64,000 nucleotides of DNA from Flavobacteriaceae bacterium Ap0902 (GTDB taxonomy: Bacteria; Bacteroidota; Bacteroidia; Flavobacteriales; Weeksellaceae): NCBI GenBank assembly GCA_009835005.1, contig WTFG01000007.1:62001-126000 (forward strand), in the 5' to 3' direction. The first letter of the stretch is position 1; the number at the start of each line of letters is the position of its first letter. The notes beneath the pieces were generated by a model. The model had not been told where the DNA came from. It was given only the letters and a program-made list of their open reading frames with translations, and did no database searches. A program made the position numbers and the translations under genes. Of the stretch, positions 8,451 to 18,150 are shown in pieces.

Positions 8451-9618
8451 GTCTATTAAAGCATATATAATCCTATTAGCCATAGTCATAGGTATTTTAA
8501 CCTTTTTGCAGTTAAATAAATCAACGATTATAGATTGGCGCAAAACCTTTGATCCTAACTCAAAATCACCATTTGGGTTATACATATTTAATCAAGAAAT
8601 AGAAGAATTACTTGGTGATAAAGTGGCTAGAATTACAGACAGCCCTTATGAATATTATACGAAAGATAGTATGCGAGAGCCTAGTAATATCTTGCTCGTC
8701 AATCAGTACTTAACACAAGAAAGTATCAAAAAGGTATTAGAACGTGTGGCCAAAGGGGATCACGTAATGTATATTACTAATGACGCCAATTATCTATGGA
8801 GCGACACCTTAAAGTTTGAATACAATTATTCTTATAATGAATATGACATTTTAGAATTATTGAATGAGTCATATAAGGCAGATTCAATCTATATAGATAA
8901 AGTTCCTGGTAGATTAAATATCTTTTCTGTAGATACTACCAATGCAAAGGTGCTAGGGTCTAGGTTGAGTTTTGATTACGCTAGTGACAAAGAAGAAAAA
9001 AGAGCCAACTTTATAGAAATTAAGCATGGCAAGGGAAAAGTATATATTCATACAGAGCCTTTATTTTTAACCAATTTTTATTTATTAAATAAAGATGACT
9101 ATAGGTATGCAGAAGATGTATTCTCATACCTGCCTAGGCAGAAAACATTGTTTTTTGTGGATTTAGATGAATATGTCTCAGAATCGCCTCTCAGATTTAT
9201 TCTACAAACACCAGCCTTGCGCCATGCTTGGTACACGATGCTTATAGGGCTAATTTTATTTATCATTTTTAATGCTAAACGCAGACAAAGAGTAGTGCCG
9301 ATTATAGAGCCCAATAGAAATATGTCTGCTGAATTTGTGAAAACCATTGGTAATTTATATCTACAAGAAGGCAATTACAAAGACATGGCACATAAAAAGG
9401 CCACTTATTTCTTGAATAAAATAAGGACAGATTTGCTGCTAGACACCCACCAATTAGATGAAGTTTTTTGGAGAAAAATTGCTTTAAAAACAGGAGCAGA
9501 AGAAAAGGATATTCAAGAAGTTAAACCTCTTGTAGAAAAAGCAATACACCCACAAGCTCCCGTGCAGGAGTCTGAGTTAATTAGACTGAATGAATTATTA
9601 AACAAAATTTACAATTAA
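8443..9618 (+). CDS. DUF4350 domain-containing membrane protein
   Basis: 391 residues. An N-terminal signal anchor (about 8-24) is followed by the phrase DPNSKSPFGLYIFNQEI typical of the DUF4350 domain, a large extracytoplasmic domain, then a second helix (about 263-277) and a cytoplasmic C-terminal region of about 110 residues. Function not established. It lies between DUF4129 and MoxR genes in a co-directional set with 8-base overlap upstream and an 11-base gap downstream. Confidence 0.85.
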   Translation: MNKSIKAYIILLAIVIGILTFLQLNKSTIIDWRKTFDPNSKSPFGLYIFNQEIEELLGDKVARITDSPYEYYTKDSMREPSNILLVNQYLTQESIKKVLERVAKGDHVMYITNDANYLWSDTLKFEYNYSYNEYDILELLNESYKADSIYIDKVPGRLNIFSVDTTNAKVLGSRLSFDYASDKEEKRANFIEIKHGKGKVYIHTEPLFLTNFYLLNKDDYRYAEDVFSYLPRQKTLFFVDLDEYVSESPLRFILQTPALRHAWYTMLIGLILFIIFNAKRRQRVVPIIEPNRNMSAEFVKTIGNLYLQEGNYKDMAHKKATYFLNKIRTDLLLDTHQLDEVFWRKIALKTGAEEKDIQEVKPLVEKAIHPQAPVQESELIRLNELLNKIYN

Positions 9619-9629
9619 AATAATCCCTT

Positions 9630-10616
9630 ATGGACAATCAATATCAGCCAGAATTTGAATCTAGATTAGACCTTTCACAATTGCATGAGAGCATAGCTAA
9701 AGTAAAACAAGAAATATCCAAAGTCATCGTAGGCCAAGAATCTATGATAGAACATTTGTTGGTGGCTTTATTATCTAATGGACATGTCTTGATAGAGGGC
9801 GTTCCAGGTGTGGCTAAAACAATTACAGCCAAAATCCTTGCCCGGACGGTAGATGTGGACTTTAGCAGAATACAATTCACACCAGATTTAATGCCATCTG
9901 ATATTTTGGGATCCGCCGTCTTCAATGTCAAAGAATCTGAATTTGAATTTAAAAAAGGCCCAATTTTCTCTAACTTCATTTTGATAGATGAGATTAATCG
10001 TTCCCCTGCCAAGACTCAAGCAGCTTTGTTTGAGGTCATGGAAGAACGTCAAATCTCTATGGATGGTGTAGTTTATACCATGGAGGAACCTTTTCTAGTG
10101 ATTGCTACCCAAAACCCGATAGAACAAGAAGGAACCTATAGGTTACCAGAGGCGCAATTAGATAGATTTTTATTTAAGGTCCATGTAGATTACCCAACGC
10201 TGGATCAAGAAATACAGATTATTCAACATCAACATACGTTGCGAGTAGAAAATAAGATTGCACAGGTGAATGCGGTGATGACAGCTGAGGAGTTAAAGAC
10301 GTATCAAAACCTAATTAAAGACGTTGTTGTAGAAGATCATTTGATACAATATATTGCGAACATCGTAGTGAATACCAGAGAAAACCAATTTCTATATTTA
10401 GGAGCGTCACCTCGTGCCTCTCTAGCGTTGCTTACAGCCTCTAAAGGATTTGCAGCCATACAAGGTAGAGACTTTGTAACACCAGAGGATATCAAGAAAT
10501 CTGCTTTAGCCATTCTGCGTCATAGAATTATCGTATCACCAGAAAGAGAAATGGAAGGAATGGGAGCAGAGGAAATTATCCATCAGATTTTAGAAACCAT
10601 AGAGATTCCTAGGTAG
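9630..10616 (+). CDS. MoxR family AAA+ ATPase
   Basis: 328 residues. Walker A GVPGVAKT at residues 57-64, Walker B near residue 120 (ILIDEINR), sensor-1 in IATQNPIEQEGT, and a C-terminal lid domain. MoxR ATPases act as chaperones that mature or activate partner proteins, frequently with DUF58/von Willebrand A proteins, here encoded directly downstream. ATP-dependent remodelling at the cytoplasmic face of the membrane complex formed by the neighbouring products is an inference from context. Confidence 0.93.
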   Translation: MDNQYQPEFESRLDLSQLHESIAKVKQEISKVIVGQESMIEHLLVALLSNGHVLIEGVPGVAKTITAKILARTVDVDFSRIQFTPDLMPSDILGSAVFNVKESEFEFKKGPIFSNFILIDEINRSPAKTQAALFEVMEERQISMDGVVYTMEEPFLVIATQNPIEQEGTYRLPEAQLDRFLFKVHVDYPTLDQEIQIIQHQHTLRVENKIAQVNAVMTAEELKTYQNLIKDVVVEDHLIQYIANIVVNTRENQFLYLGASPRASLALLTASKGFAAIQGRDFVTPEDIKKSALAILRHRIIVSPEREMEGMGAEEIIHQILETIEIPR

Positions 10617-10642
10617 AGGTTTAATATTGATTTACTCAAAAT

Positions 10643-11980
10643 ATGCGCAATTTCTTTAGACAATTATATTTATCTAACCGTTTTTTCTATGCCTTAGGCG
10701 TAGTGGCAGTGCTGTATATTTTATCCTTCTTCTTTGATGCTATAGCTTTTCTGCCACCGATTGTTCTAATGCTATTGCTCATAATTCTTGTGATAGATAT
10801 AGTTTTGCTCTTCAATACAAAAAAAGGAATTATAGCACAACGGATTTTGCCAGAAAAATTATCTAATGGGGATGAAAATCTAACCAAGATAGACATCAAG
10901 AACCATTATCCCTTTGCCATCAAAGTAGAGGTTATAGATGAAGCCCCCTTTCAGTTTCAATTAAGAGATTTTAGAATTCATAAAAAGATTAAAAGCAATG
11001 GCAATGAATTTTTTCAATACAGTTTAGAGCCTAAAGAAAGAGGAGAATATCATTTTGGAGAATTAAATATATTCGCTACTTCGCCGATTGGTCTTATCAA
11101 AAGAAGAACCAAATTTAGTTCTAATGCCATGGTTCCCTCGTATCCTTCTTTTATTCATTTGCCCAAATATGAGTTGATGGCAATGCAGAATGAGTTTATG
11201 TTGGGTGGGATTAAGAAAATCAGAAAGATTGGGCACACCATGGAATTTGAACAAATCAAGGATTATGTGCAGGGAGATGATATCCGTAACATCAACTGGA
11301 AGGCAACTGCCAAGCGCAATCAATTGATGGTAAACCAATATCAAGAAGAAAGAGCGCAAAGAATTTACATGCTCATCGATAAAGGGCGAACGATGAAAAT
11401 GCCTTTTGATGGACTCACTTTATTAGATTATTCCATCAACGCTAGTATGGCATTATCTCATATAGTACTTAAAAAAAAGGACAATGCAGGCATCATGACG
11501 TTTTCTAAAAAAATAGAAAATGTAGTCCCTGCAGAAAGCCGTTCTGGACAATTAAAGAAAATTGGAGAGGCCTTGTATAATGTAGAAACGAATTTCTACG
11601 AATCAGATTTCAGCAGATTATATGTTGATTTAGAGGTGAAAGTAAGAAGAAGAAGTTTAATTCTATTGTTCTCTAACTTTGAGACTTTAGATGCTTTAAA
11701 TAGACAATTACGGTATTTAAGAGGAATCGCTAAAAACCATTTGTTGGTAGTGGTCTTTTTCAAAAATTCAGCAATGGATGATTTATCTAAAGGTAAAAAA
11801 TTAGAAAATATTCAGAATGTATATGATCAGATTATTGCTGAAAAATTTGAGTATGAGAAAAAACTCATTCGTCAAGAATTACAGAAATATGGAATTTCCT
11901 CTGTATATACTGCGCCAGAAAATCTGAGTATTTCGGTGATTAATAAATATTTAGAAGTAAAAGCAAGGGGAATTTTATAG
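10643..11980 (+). CDS. DUF58 domain-containing protein (vWA-like MoxR partner)
   Basis: 445 residues. Two N-terminal hydrophobic segments (about 12-33 and 35-55) are followed by a beta-rich domain and the DUF58 signature YVQGDDIRNINWKATAK near residues 209-226, then a von Willebrand A-like fold beginning with YMLIDKGRTMKMP. It lies 26 bases downstream of the MoxR gene and ends the operon. DUF58 proteins are presumed MoxR substrates or partners. Confidence 0.9.
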   Translation: MRNFFRQLYLSNRFFYALGVVAVLYILSFFFDAIAFLPPIVLMLLLIILVIDIVLLFNTKKGIIAQRILPEKLSNGDENLTKIDIKNHYPFAIKVEVIDEAPFQFQLRDFRIHKKIKSNGNEFFQYSLEPKERGEYHFGELNIFATSPIGLIKRRTKFSSNAMVPSYPSFIHLPKYELMAMQNEFMLGGIKKIRKIGHTMEFEQIKDYVQGDDIRNINWKATAKRNQLMVNQYQEERAQRIYMLIDKGRTMKMPFDGLTLLDYSINASMALSHIVLKKKDNAGIMTFSKKIENVVPAESRSGQLKKIGEALYNVETNFYESDFSRLYVDLEVKVRRRSLILLFSNFETLDALNRQLRYLRGIAKNHLLVVVFFKNSAMDDLSKGKKLENIQNVYDQIIAEKFEYEKKLIRQELQKYGISSVYTAPENLSISVINKYLEVKARGIL

Positions 11981-12230
11981 TATCATCCAAAAATTATTTA
12001 TCCATTTCAAATAATCTTTATACCATGTGTGTCCCAACTTATCCTTAATCGATGAAGGCTCATCTTAAATGGCGCATATTTGTTTTAAAAGCATTGTATT
12101 AATTGATCAAATTAATCCTTATCTACCCAACTTGCATCAAAAGGTGTTAATATAATTTATTATCAGTTAAATTGTTGAAAACAACAAGCCGTTGATTGTA
12201 AATAACTAAGAATTTATGCCAAGAATTTCG

Positions 12231-12238
12231 TATTTTTG
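12231..12238 (+). promoter_or_regulatory. probable gyrB -7 promoter element TATTTTTG
   Basis: TAnnTTTG match 22 bases before the gyrB ATG, giving a short leader. The 280-base gap 11981-12260 contains no convincing gene. Confidence 0.55.
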
Positions 12239-12257
12239 TAATTCATGTAGCATTTGA

Positions 12258-14210
<1,953 letters not shown>

Positions 14211-14252
14211 TTGCGGTTTTAGTTTAGTAGTAAGTTTTTTTCATATTAGTTA

Positions 14253-14282
14253 TAAACACCTCTCGAGTAGGGGTGTTTTTTA
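14253..14282 (+). terminator. gyrB terminator
   Basis: AAACACCTC pairs with GGGGTGTTT (one G-T pair) around a TCGAGTA loop, followed by a T-run. Confidence 0.75.
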
Positions 14283-14298
14283 TGGGCGGTATCAAACA

Positions 14299-14430
14299 TT
14301 TTAAGCCATGCGATTTACTTCAAAACTTCCGCACATTTAGAAAAACGCAAAGAATAAAACCGCTTAGAAAGGCTTAGAAAAGGTTGGTTTTATAGAAAAA
14401 ATGCTATTTGCTTATGAAAAAGGGAGTTGT
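14299..14430. repeat. direct repeat copy A (partner 17143-17276)
   Basis: About 130 bases, aligning along its whole length with 17143-17276 in the same orientation, with an identical 20-base block at 14381-14400 and 17227-17246 and further matches such as TTACTTCAAAACTTCC. The two copies are about 2.84 kb apart and each ends shortly before the 3' end of a minus-strand gene (S41 peptidase here, Abi-like gene for copy B). No coding potential seen. Confidence 0.8.
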
Positions 14431-14440
14431 TCATTGATTA

Positions 14441-14456
14441 CCGTTGTTAGCATACG
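14441..14456. repeat. attC-like half site C0
   Basis: Contains GTTGTTAGCATACG just outside the stop of the S41 peptidase gene. The core GTTAGCA (14446-14452) is complementary at 6 of 7 positions to TGCCAAC (15985-15991) at the other end of that gene, as expected for the two ends of one cassette. The other arm of this site is not recognisable. Confidence 0.4.
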
Positions 14457-14459
14457 TTT

Positions 14460-15878
14460 TTATTCGCTTGTTATTAAATTCAAAATATAATTTAACTGTG
14501 TGTCTTTATTGTTTAAAAAATCATCATAAGTTTGGTTAATTTCAATATCTGGAATTATACCTCTATTATAATATTGATTTGCTTTTTCAGATACATCTTG
14601 TTCTAAATTAACGATTGAAAATTTAGTAACTATTTTTGATTTGGGCAATTTATATTCTAAAGGTGTATGTCCATTATGACCATAATAACCGCCCATTGTT
14701 TCTTCTCCGATTACAGTTGTGTTTTTATTTCCAGCTACCATTGAAGCAAATAAACTACCTGCTGAAGCAACCGCAGGACTTATTAGTAGATAAATTTTTC
14801 CTTTAAACGCCTTTCCGTTTGGTAATCTAATTTTATGGTCGTCTCTATTTTCATCTTGGTAATATTTTCCATTTTTTTCTAATGGAAATATTTCTTGAAG
14901 TTCTCTATTGTACTTTCCAACTACTAAAGGTCTAATAAACTTTGGTATTCCGATGTTGTAATATTTTAACAATGGTATTTTTTTAAAGCTAATCCAAGCT
15001 TGTTTGTTTTCTTGAAATTTTCTTTGTGTTAAATAAGAGTATGTAATTAAATCATTTGGGTCATCGCCACCACCATTTTGGCGAACATCAACAATCAGGT
15101 TTTTTAGATTCTTTTTTTCTATTTGTGTAAAAACACTATCTAAAAATTTAGCATACTTTTTGTGTTCTTTGGAAGTTATATTTCCCATACCAAAAGAATG
15201 AACTTTTAAAATACCACTCGAAGAATTGATTTGCTTGAATGAATATTTTTGATTTGGTTCTAAATCTGCATAATAAATTTGGTCAAATGGTTGAGAGTGT
15301 CTTTTATTAAATCGCTTATAGTATTTTGCATAACTTACACTATTGATAACTATTTCCTCACTTTTATCAGCGTTATGCTTTTTGTAGATAATTTTGAAAT
15401 TGTCTTTTAAACCATAGTTTAATCTAAAGTATCTGGCAAAATGTGCTCTTATTCCAAGTCTTTTCCCTGTGAGATTTATTCCGTCCGTTGTATAGTATTT
15501 ACCTAACTCGAAAATTAAATCAGTAATTGGAATGTCATTAACGGAAATTATTTCTGCACCTAAAGGAATTTTACCATTTTCTAAATTGACAATCCATTTT
15601 CCCTCTATCCATTTAATTGGTAATGGAAAATATCCACTCTTTTCCTTTCTTAAATTTTGCCATTTTTTGTTTGGAATAGAAGTATCGTTGTGTAAACTTC
15701 CTTCATAATCTGTTAGTTGAACAATTAGATTGTAAAAATCTCTATATGTAGTTAGATTTTCAATTTCGTTTTCTGCCCAATTGTAAATACTATCAATTTG
15801 CTCTTTTGTTCTGTATTTGTAAAGTCCAGAATTTACTTTCTGTCTAATTTCTTTAAATACAGCCAAATCTTTTTTCAT
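14460..15878 (-). CDS. S41 family peptidase (C-terminal processing protease-like), start codon region degraded
   Basis: 472 residues from the first available ATG. A PDZ-like region lies near 95-130 (LGAEIISVNDIPI) and the tail-specific protease domain near 220-440 with LIVDVRQNGGG (261-271), the nucleophile segment SPAVASAGS (Ser372 probable) and GEETMGG at 391-397. Family members are exported. In frame upstream of this ATG the sequence encodes a clear signal peptide, LRLTFLLLIFITFSGFGQS, spanning bases 15962 down to 15906, but it is preceded by a stop codon (TGA at 15965-15963) with no ATG, GTG or TTG between. As written the protein would lack its export signal, so the gene is probably inactivated or uses a very unusual start. 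It is the first gene of the cassette-like array. Confidence 0.8.
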   Translation of the reverse strand: MKKDLAVFKEIRQKVNSGLYKYRTKEQIDSIYNWAENEIENLTTYRDFYNLIVQLTDYEGSLHNDTSIPNKKWQNLRKEKSGYFPLPIKWIEGKWIVNLENGKIPLGAEIISVNDIPITDLIFELGKYYTTDGINLTGKRLGIRAHFARYFRLNYGLKDNFKIIYKKHNADKSEEIVINSVSYAKYYKRFNKRHSQPFDQIYYADLEPNQKYSFKQINSSSGILKVHSFGMGNITSKEHKKYAKFLDSVFTQIEKKNLKNLIVDVRQNGGGDDPNDLITYSYLTQRKFQENKQAWISFKKIPLLKYYNIGIPKFIRPLVVGKYNRELQEIFPLEKNGKYYQDENRDDHKIRLPNGKAFKGKIYLLISPAVASAGSLFASMVAGNKNTTVIGEETMGGYYGHNGHTPLEYKLPKSKIVTKFSIVNLEQDVSEKANQYYNRGIIPDIEINQTYDDFLNNKDTQLNYILNLITSE

Positions 15879-15982
15879 TTTATTTTGAGAAAAAGTATCA
15901 TCAATTGATTGTCCAAATCCTGAAAAAGTTATGAAAATTAAAAGTAAAAATGTTAGTCGTAGTCACTAAGTTTTTTTTAATG

Positions 15983-16079
15983 GTTGCCAACGTGTGGGTA
16001 TAAATGCAGTTGCGACAGAAAGATACAAAAGTTTGTGCAAACTCACGGAGTTGCCGTCTTATACCGTGTTACCCACAGT
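15983..16079. repeat. attC-like imperfect inverted repeat C1
   Basis: Outer arms GTGTGGGTATAA (15992-16003) and TTATACCGTGTTACCCACA (16059-16077) are imperfectly complementary; outermost cores are TTGCCAAC (15984-15991) and GTTACCCACA (16068-16077). The centre carries CAGTTGCGACAGAAAGATAC, repeated in site C3. It separates the S41 peptidase from higA. Confidence 0.7.
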
Positions 16080-16085
16080 CATATT

Positions 16086-16442
16086 TTAATAATCTTGTAT
16101 CAATACTTCTGTTGGGATATGGAGTTCAGTATTTAAATTTCTAATCATATTAAGTGATAATTTTCGTTTCTTATTCAAAATTTCGCTAACACGACTTTTA
16201 AATCCGATAACTTCAGCCAAATCTTTCTGCTTCATTCCTAATTGTTCCATTCGAAATTTTATCGCCTCAATAGGATCAGGCATTTCAATTGGAAAATTTT
16301 CGTTTTCGTAACGGTCAATCAATATAGAAAGAACCTCCAATTCATCGCCTTCCTCAGTACCTTTTTTTGCTTCAAAAATTTCCTCAAGTCTATTAAGAGC
16401 ATTTTGATAGTCTTTTTCGTTTCTTATGGGTGATATATTCAT
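16086..16442 (-). CDS. higA: HigA-type antitoxin, XRE family
   Basis: 118 residues. The N-terminal half (NALNRLEEIFEAKKGTEEGDE) is the helical part seen in Bacteroidota/proteobacterial HigA antitoxins, and the C-terminal half is a helix-turn-helix beginning MKQKDLAEVIGFKSRVSEIL. It should neutralise the HigB toxin and repress its own promoter. It follows higB on the minus strand with 2 bases between stop and start. The toxin-first order is usual for HigBA. Confidence 0.9.
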   Translation of the reverse strand: MNISPIRNEKDYQNALNRLEEIFEAKKGTEEGDELEVLSILIDRYENENFPIEMPDPIEAIKFRMEQLGMKQKDLAEVIGFKSRVSEILNKKRKLSLNMIRNLNTELHIPTEVLIQDY

Positions 16443-16444
16443 AA

Positions 16445-16738
16445 TCAGATATTATTAGCGTCAATTTTATCATATTCTGCGTGAGTGCCAATAAACCTTA
16501 TCCAACAAATTCCAATCTCAAAATTGAATTTTACAATTAATCGATATTTGTTTCCCTTAATATTGTATACAATTCGATTTTCTTTTAAAATACTTGCACT
16601 TGGATATTCAGCTTTCAAATCATTAATATTCTTCCAATCTGATTTTTCAGTTTCTCTATACCAAGATTTTAGTTGTTGTTCACAATCTGCATGTTTTACC
16701 CAAAAATCTCTTAATGTTCGTTTTGCGATAACTCTCAC
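16445..16738 (-). CDS. higB: HigB-type mRNA interferase toxin
   Basis: 97 residues starting at the GTG that gives MRVIAKRTLRDFW, the usual HigB N-terminus. An upstream TTG (16759) would add seven residues but lies inside the -7 promoter element, so I reject it. Features: SWYRETEKSDWKNINDLK, RIVYNIKGNKYRLIVK and the C-terminal WIRFIGTHAEYDKID, characteristic of the HigB/RelE-fold family that cleaves mRNA on ribosomes. The pair is bounded by attC-like repeats C1 and C2. Confidence 0.9.
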   Translation of the reverse strand: MRVIAKRTLRDFWVKHADCEQQLKSWYRETEKSDWKNINDLKAEYPSASILKENRIVYNIKGNKYRLIVKFNFEIGICWIRFIGTHAEYDKIDANNI

Positions 16739-16756
16739 ACTTTTAATTCTTATTGA

Positions 16757-16787
16757 CAAAGATAATAAAAGTAACCAATATGGTAAC
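16757..16787 (-). promoter_or_regulatory. higBA promoter and palindromic operator
   Basis: On the minus strand TATCTTTG (16764-16757) fits the TAnnTTTG -7 element. Directly upstream, 16771-16787 is a 17-base imperfect palindrome on the minus strand (GTTACCATATTGGTTAC, one mismatched pair), well placed as a HigA operator for autorepression. Confidence 0.6.
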
Positions 16788-16811
16788 TATTTTTTTAAGA
16801 ATATTTTTTGA

Positions 16812-16953
16812 TTGTGGGTAACGGTGAGTATATGAAAAGTAGGCGATTTCGAGACTGTGTATTTTCTATCATGATAAAATTTCTTACGGAAAATAAATGT
16901 GAATTTAGCACATTTCTCGCCATTTCATAAATATGCTGTACCTGTTGCACAAC
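16812..16953. repeat. attC-like imperfect inverted repeat C2
   Basis: The left arm begins TGTGGGTAACGG (16813-16824) and continues GAGTATATGAAAAGTAGGCG; the right arm is CTCGCCATTTCATAAATATG ending CCTGTTGCACAAC. Arms are imperfectly complementary over about 30 bases around an AT-rich centre. The left core is an exact reverse complement of GTTACCCACA at the far side of the higBA unit. Confidence 0.7.
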
Positions 16954-17142
16954 TATTCTGTAACTCAAACCAAAAGTAAAGAAATAAAATTAAAGTCATT
17001 GCATAAAATATTGAAGTTTAGAAGTTTTAAGTAAGTAGGGAAATAAAGAATTCACGCCGAAATTATTTTACAGTTTAAGCCTAGAGATCTTAGTTCTAAA
17101 GGGTAATTTTTACTTAACTCGGCTAATAGGCGAAAATCATTC
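16954..17142. other. AT-rich spacer, no gene seen
   Basis: Between repeat C2 and direct repeat B, I see no credible coding region, promoter or hairpin on either strand. Confidence 0.5.
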
Positions 17143-17276
17143 ACTTTAAGCTATCCCACTTACTTCAAAACTTCCCTTCTTTAAGAAAAATGCAAAGAAT
17201 ATAAACGCTTAAATAGATTTAAAAAAAGGTTGGTTTTATAGAAAAACTTAAATATTGTTATCAAAAGGACAGTTGT
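17143..17276. repeat. direct repeat copy B (partner 14299-14430)
   Basis: See copy A. It lies directly 3' of the Abi-like gene, just as copy A lies 3' of the S41 peptidase gene. The similarity continues weakly toward each stop codon. Confidence 0.8.
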
Positions 17277-17306
17277 GGATCAGCTAGTGGTGTTGAAAGT
17301 AGTTTT

Positions 17307-17987
17307 TTATAGGTTATTAATCATATTTATTTTAGTCTCAATTCCATTGAAATAATCCACATAATCGGTCAAGTCAGCATCTATCCATCCCAATAATTCA
17401 TAAATTTCATTTTTAATACTAATCGCTTGTGTAAAATCAATTGCGTTTCCATTAAAACAAATAGGTTCGTTATGATAAACTCGATTTCTAAATTCTCTAA
17501 TATTATTTAGTTTTTGGTTTAAAATATTTCTGTTCACATGAGTTGACTTGTAAGGAAAGCAATGGATTACAACACCTCCAATTAACCTGTAGTGATGAGT
17601 ATCAAACAAACTTGTCCAAAAACCAAAAGATTGTTCCGCAATTACTTTTCCGGAGGTTACAACTCCACCTTTCCTTCTAATTGTTCTTTCGGCTTTGTTT
17701 ACTGAATTTTTTAAAAAGAACCTAGAACCAGTTAGTGAAGGATGGTTCATAAACCCATTCTTTTCTGCTATTATCCAATTCGGGTTTGCGAAATGAGATG
17801 AAGCTTGATAGTTTACAATGTTTCTAAAAAATATTTCAAAAAGATTTAAAACAGGATAAAACGATTGAGCAACTCTTAAATTTATTCTATATAATTTTTG
17901 TGCTTTTGATTTCGAGTTTCCAGTAGCGATTAAAAATCGGTCTAATCTTGGTTGAGATAAGTAGTATTCTAATTTTTTATATTCCAA
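17307..17987 (-). CDS. Abi-family (Abi_2/AbiD/F-like) HEPN protein, candidate abortive-infection gene
   Basis: 226 residues. Segments YPVLNLFEIFFRNIVNY (44-60), SFGFWTSLF (120-128) and REFRNRVYHNEPI (164-176) are those of Abi_2-like proteins. R167-x4-H172 matches the HEPN ribonuclease motif. Family members give phage resistance by abortive infection and probably cleave RNA; activity here is inferred. It is a stand-alone gene on the minus strand inside the cassette-like region, between repeat B and site C3. An inverted repeat ATTACAA/TTGTAAT at 18011-18044 lies just upstream of the start and may be regulatory. Confidence 0.75.
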   Translation of the reverse strand: MEYKKLEYYLSQPRLDRFLIATGNSKSKAQKLYRINLRVAQSFYPVLNLFEIFFRNIVNYQASSHFANPNWIIAEKNGFMNHPSLTGSRFFLKNSVNKAERTIRRKGGVVTSGKVIAEQSFGFWTSLFDTHHYRLIGGVVIHCFPYKSTHVNRNILNQKLNNIREFRNRVYHNEPICFNGNAIDFTQAISIKNEIYELLGWIDADLTDYVDYFNGIETKINMINNL

Positions 17988-18096
17988 TATTCTTTTACTT
18001 TTATTTGTCTATTACAAAATAATTCACTTACTTTGTATTGTAATGCTTAATCAAGCCTCTTTCTTTATAGAAACGTAATTAAGTGAAAGATACACA

Positions 18097-18126
18097 AAAC
18101 CTCTCAATTTCCGAGAGGTTTTTTCA
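18097..18126 (+). terminator. strong plus-strand hairpin terminator without an assignable gene
   Basis: AAACCTCTC (18097-18105) and GAGAGGTTT (18113-18121) are perfectly complementary with a 7-base loop and a T-run on the plus strand. No plus-strand gene precedes it; it may insulate the Abi-like gene or end an unseen short transcript. Confidence 0.6.
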
Positions 18127-18150
18127 TTTTTATACCTTCCGCTTAAATCA

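Noticed and set aside
16485-16811. 108-codon plus-strand reading frame opposite higB
   Set aside because: It is the antisense shadow of higB, whose own frame has clear family motifs and a promoter.
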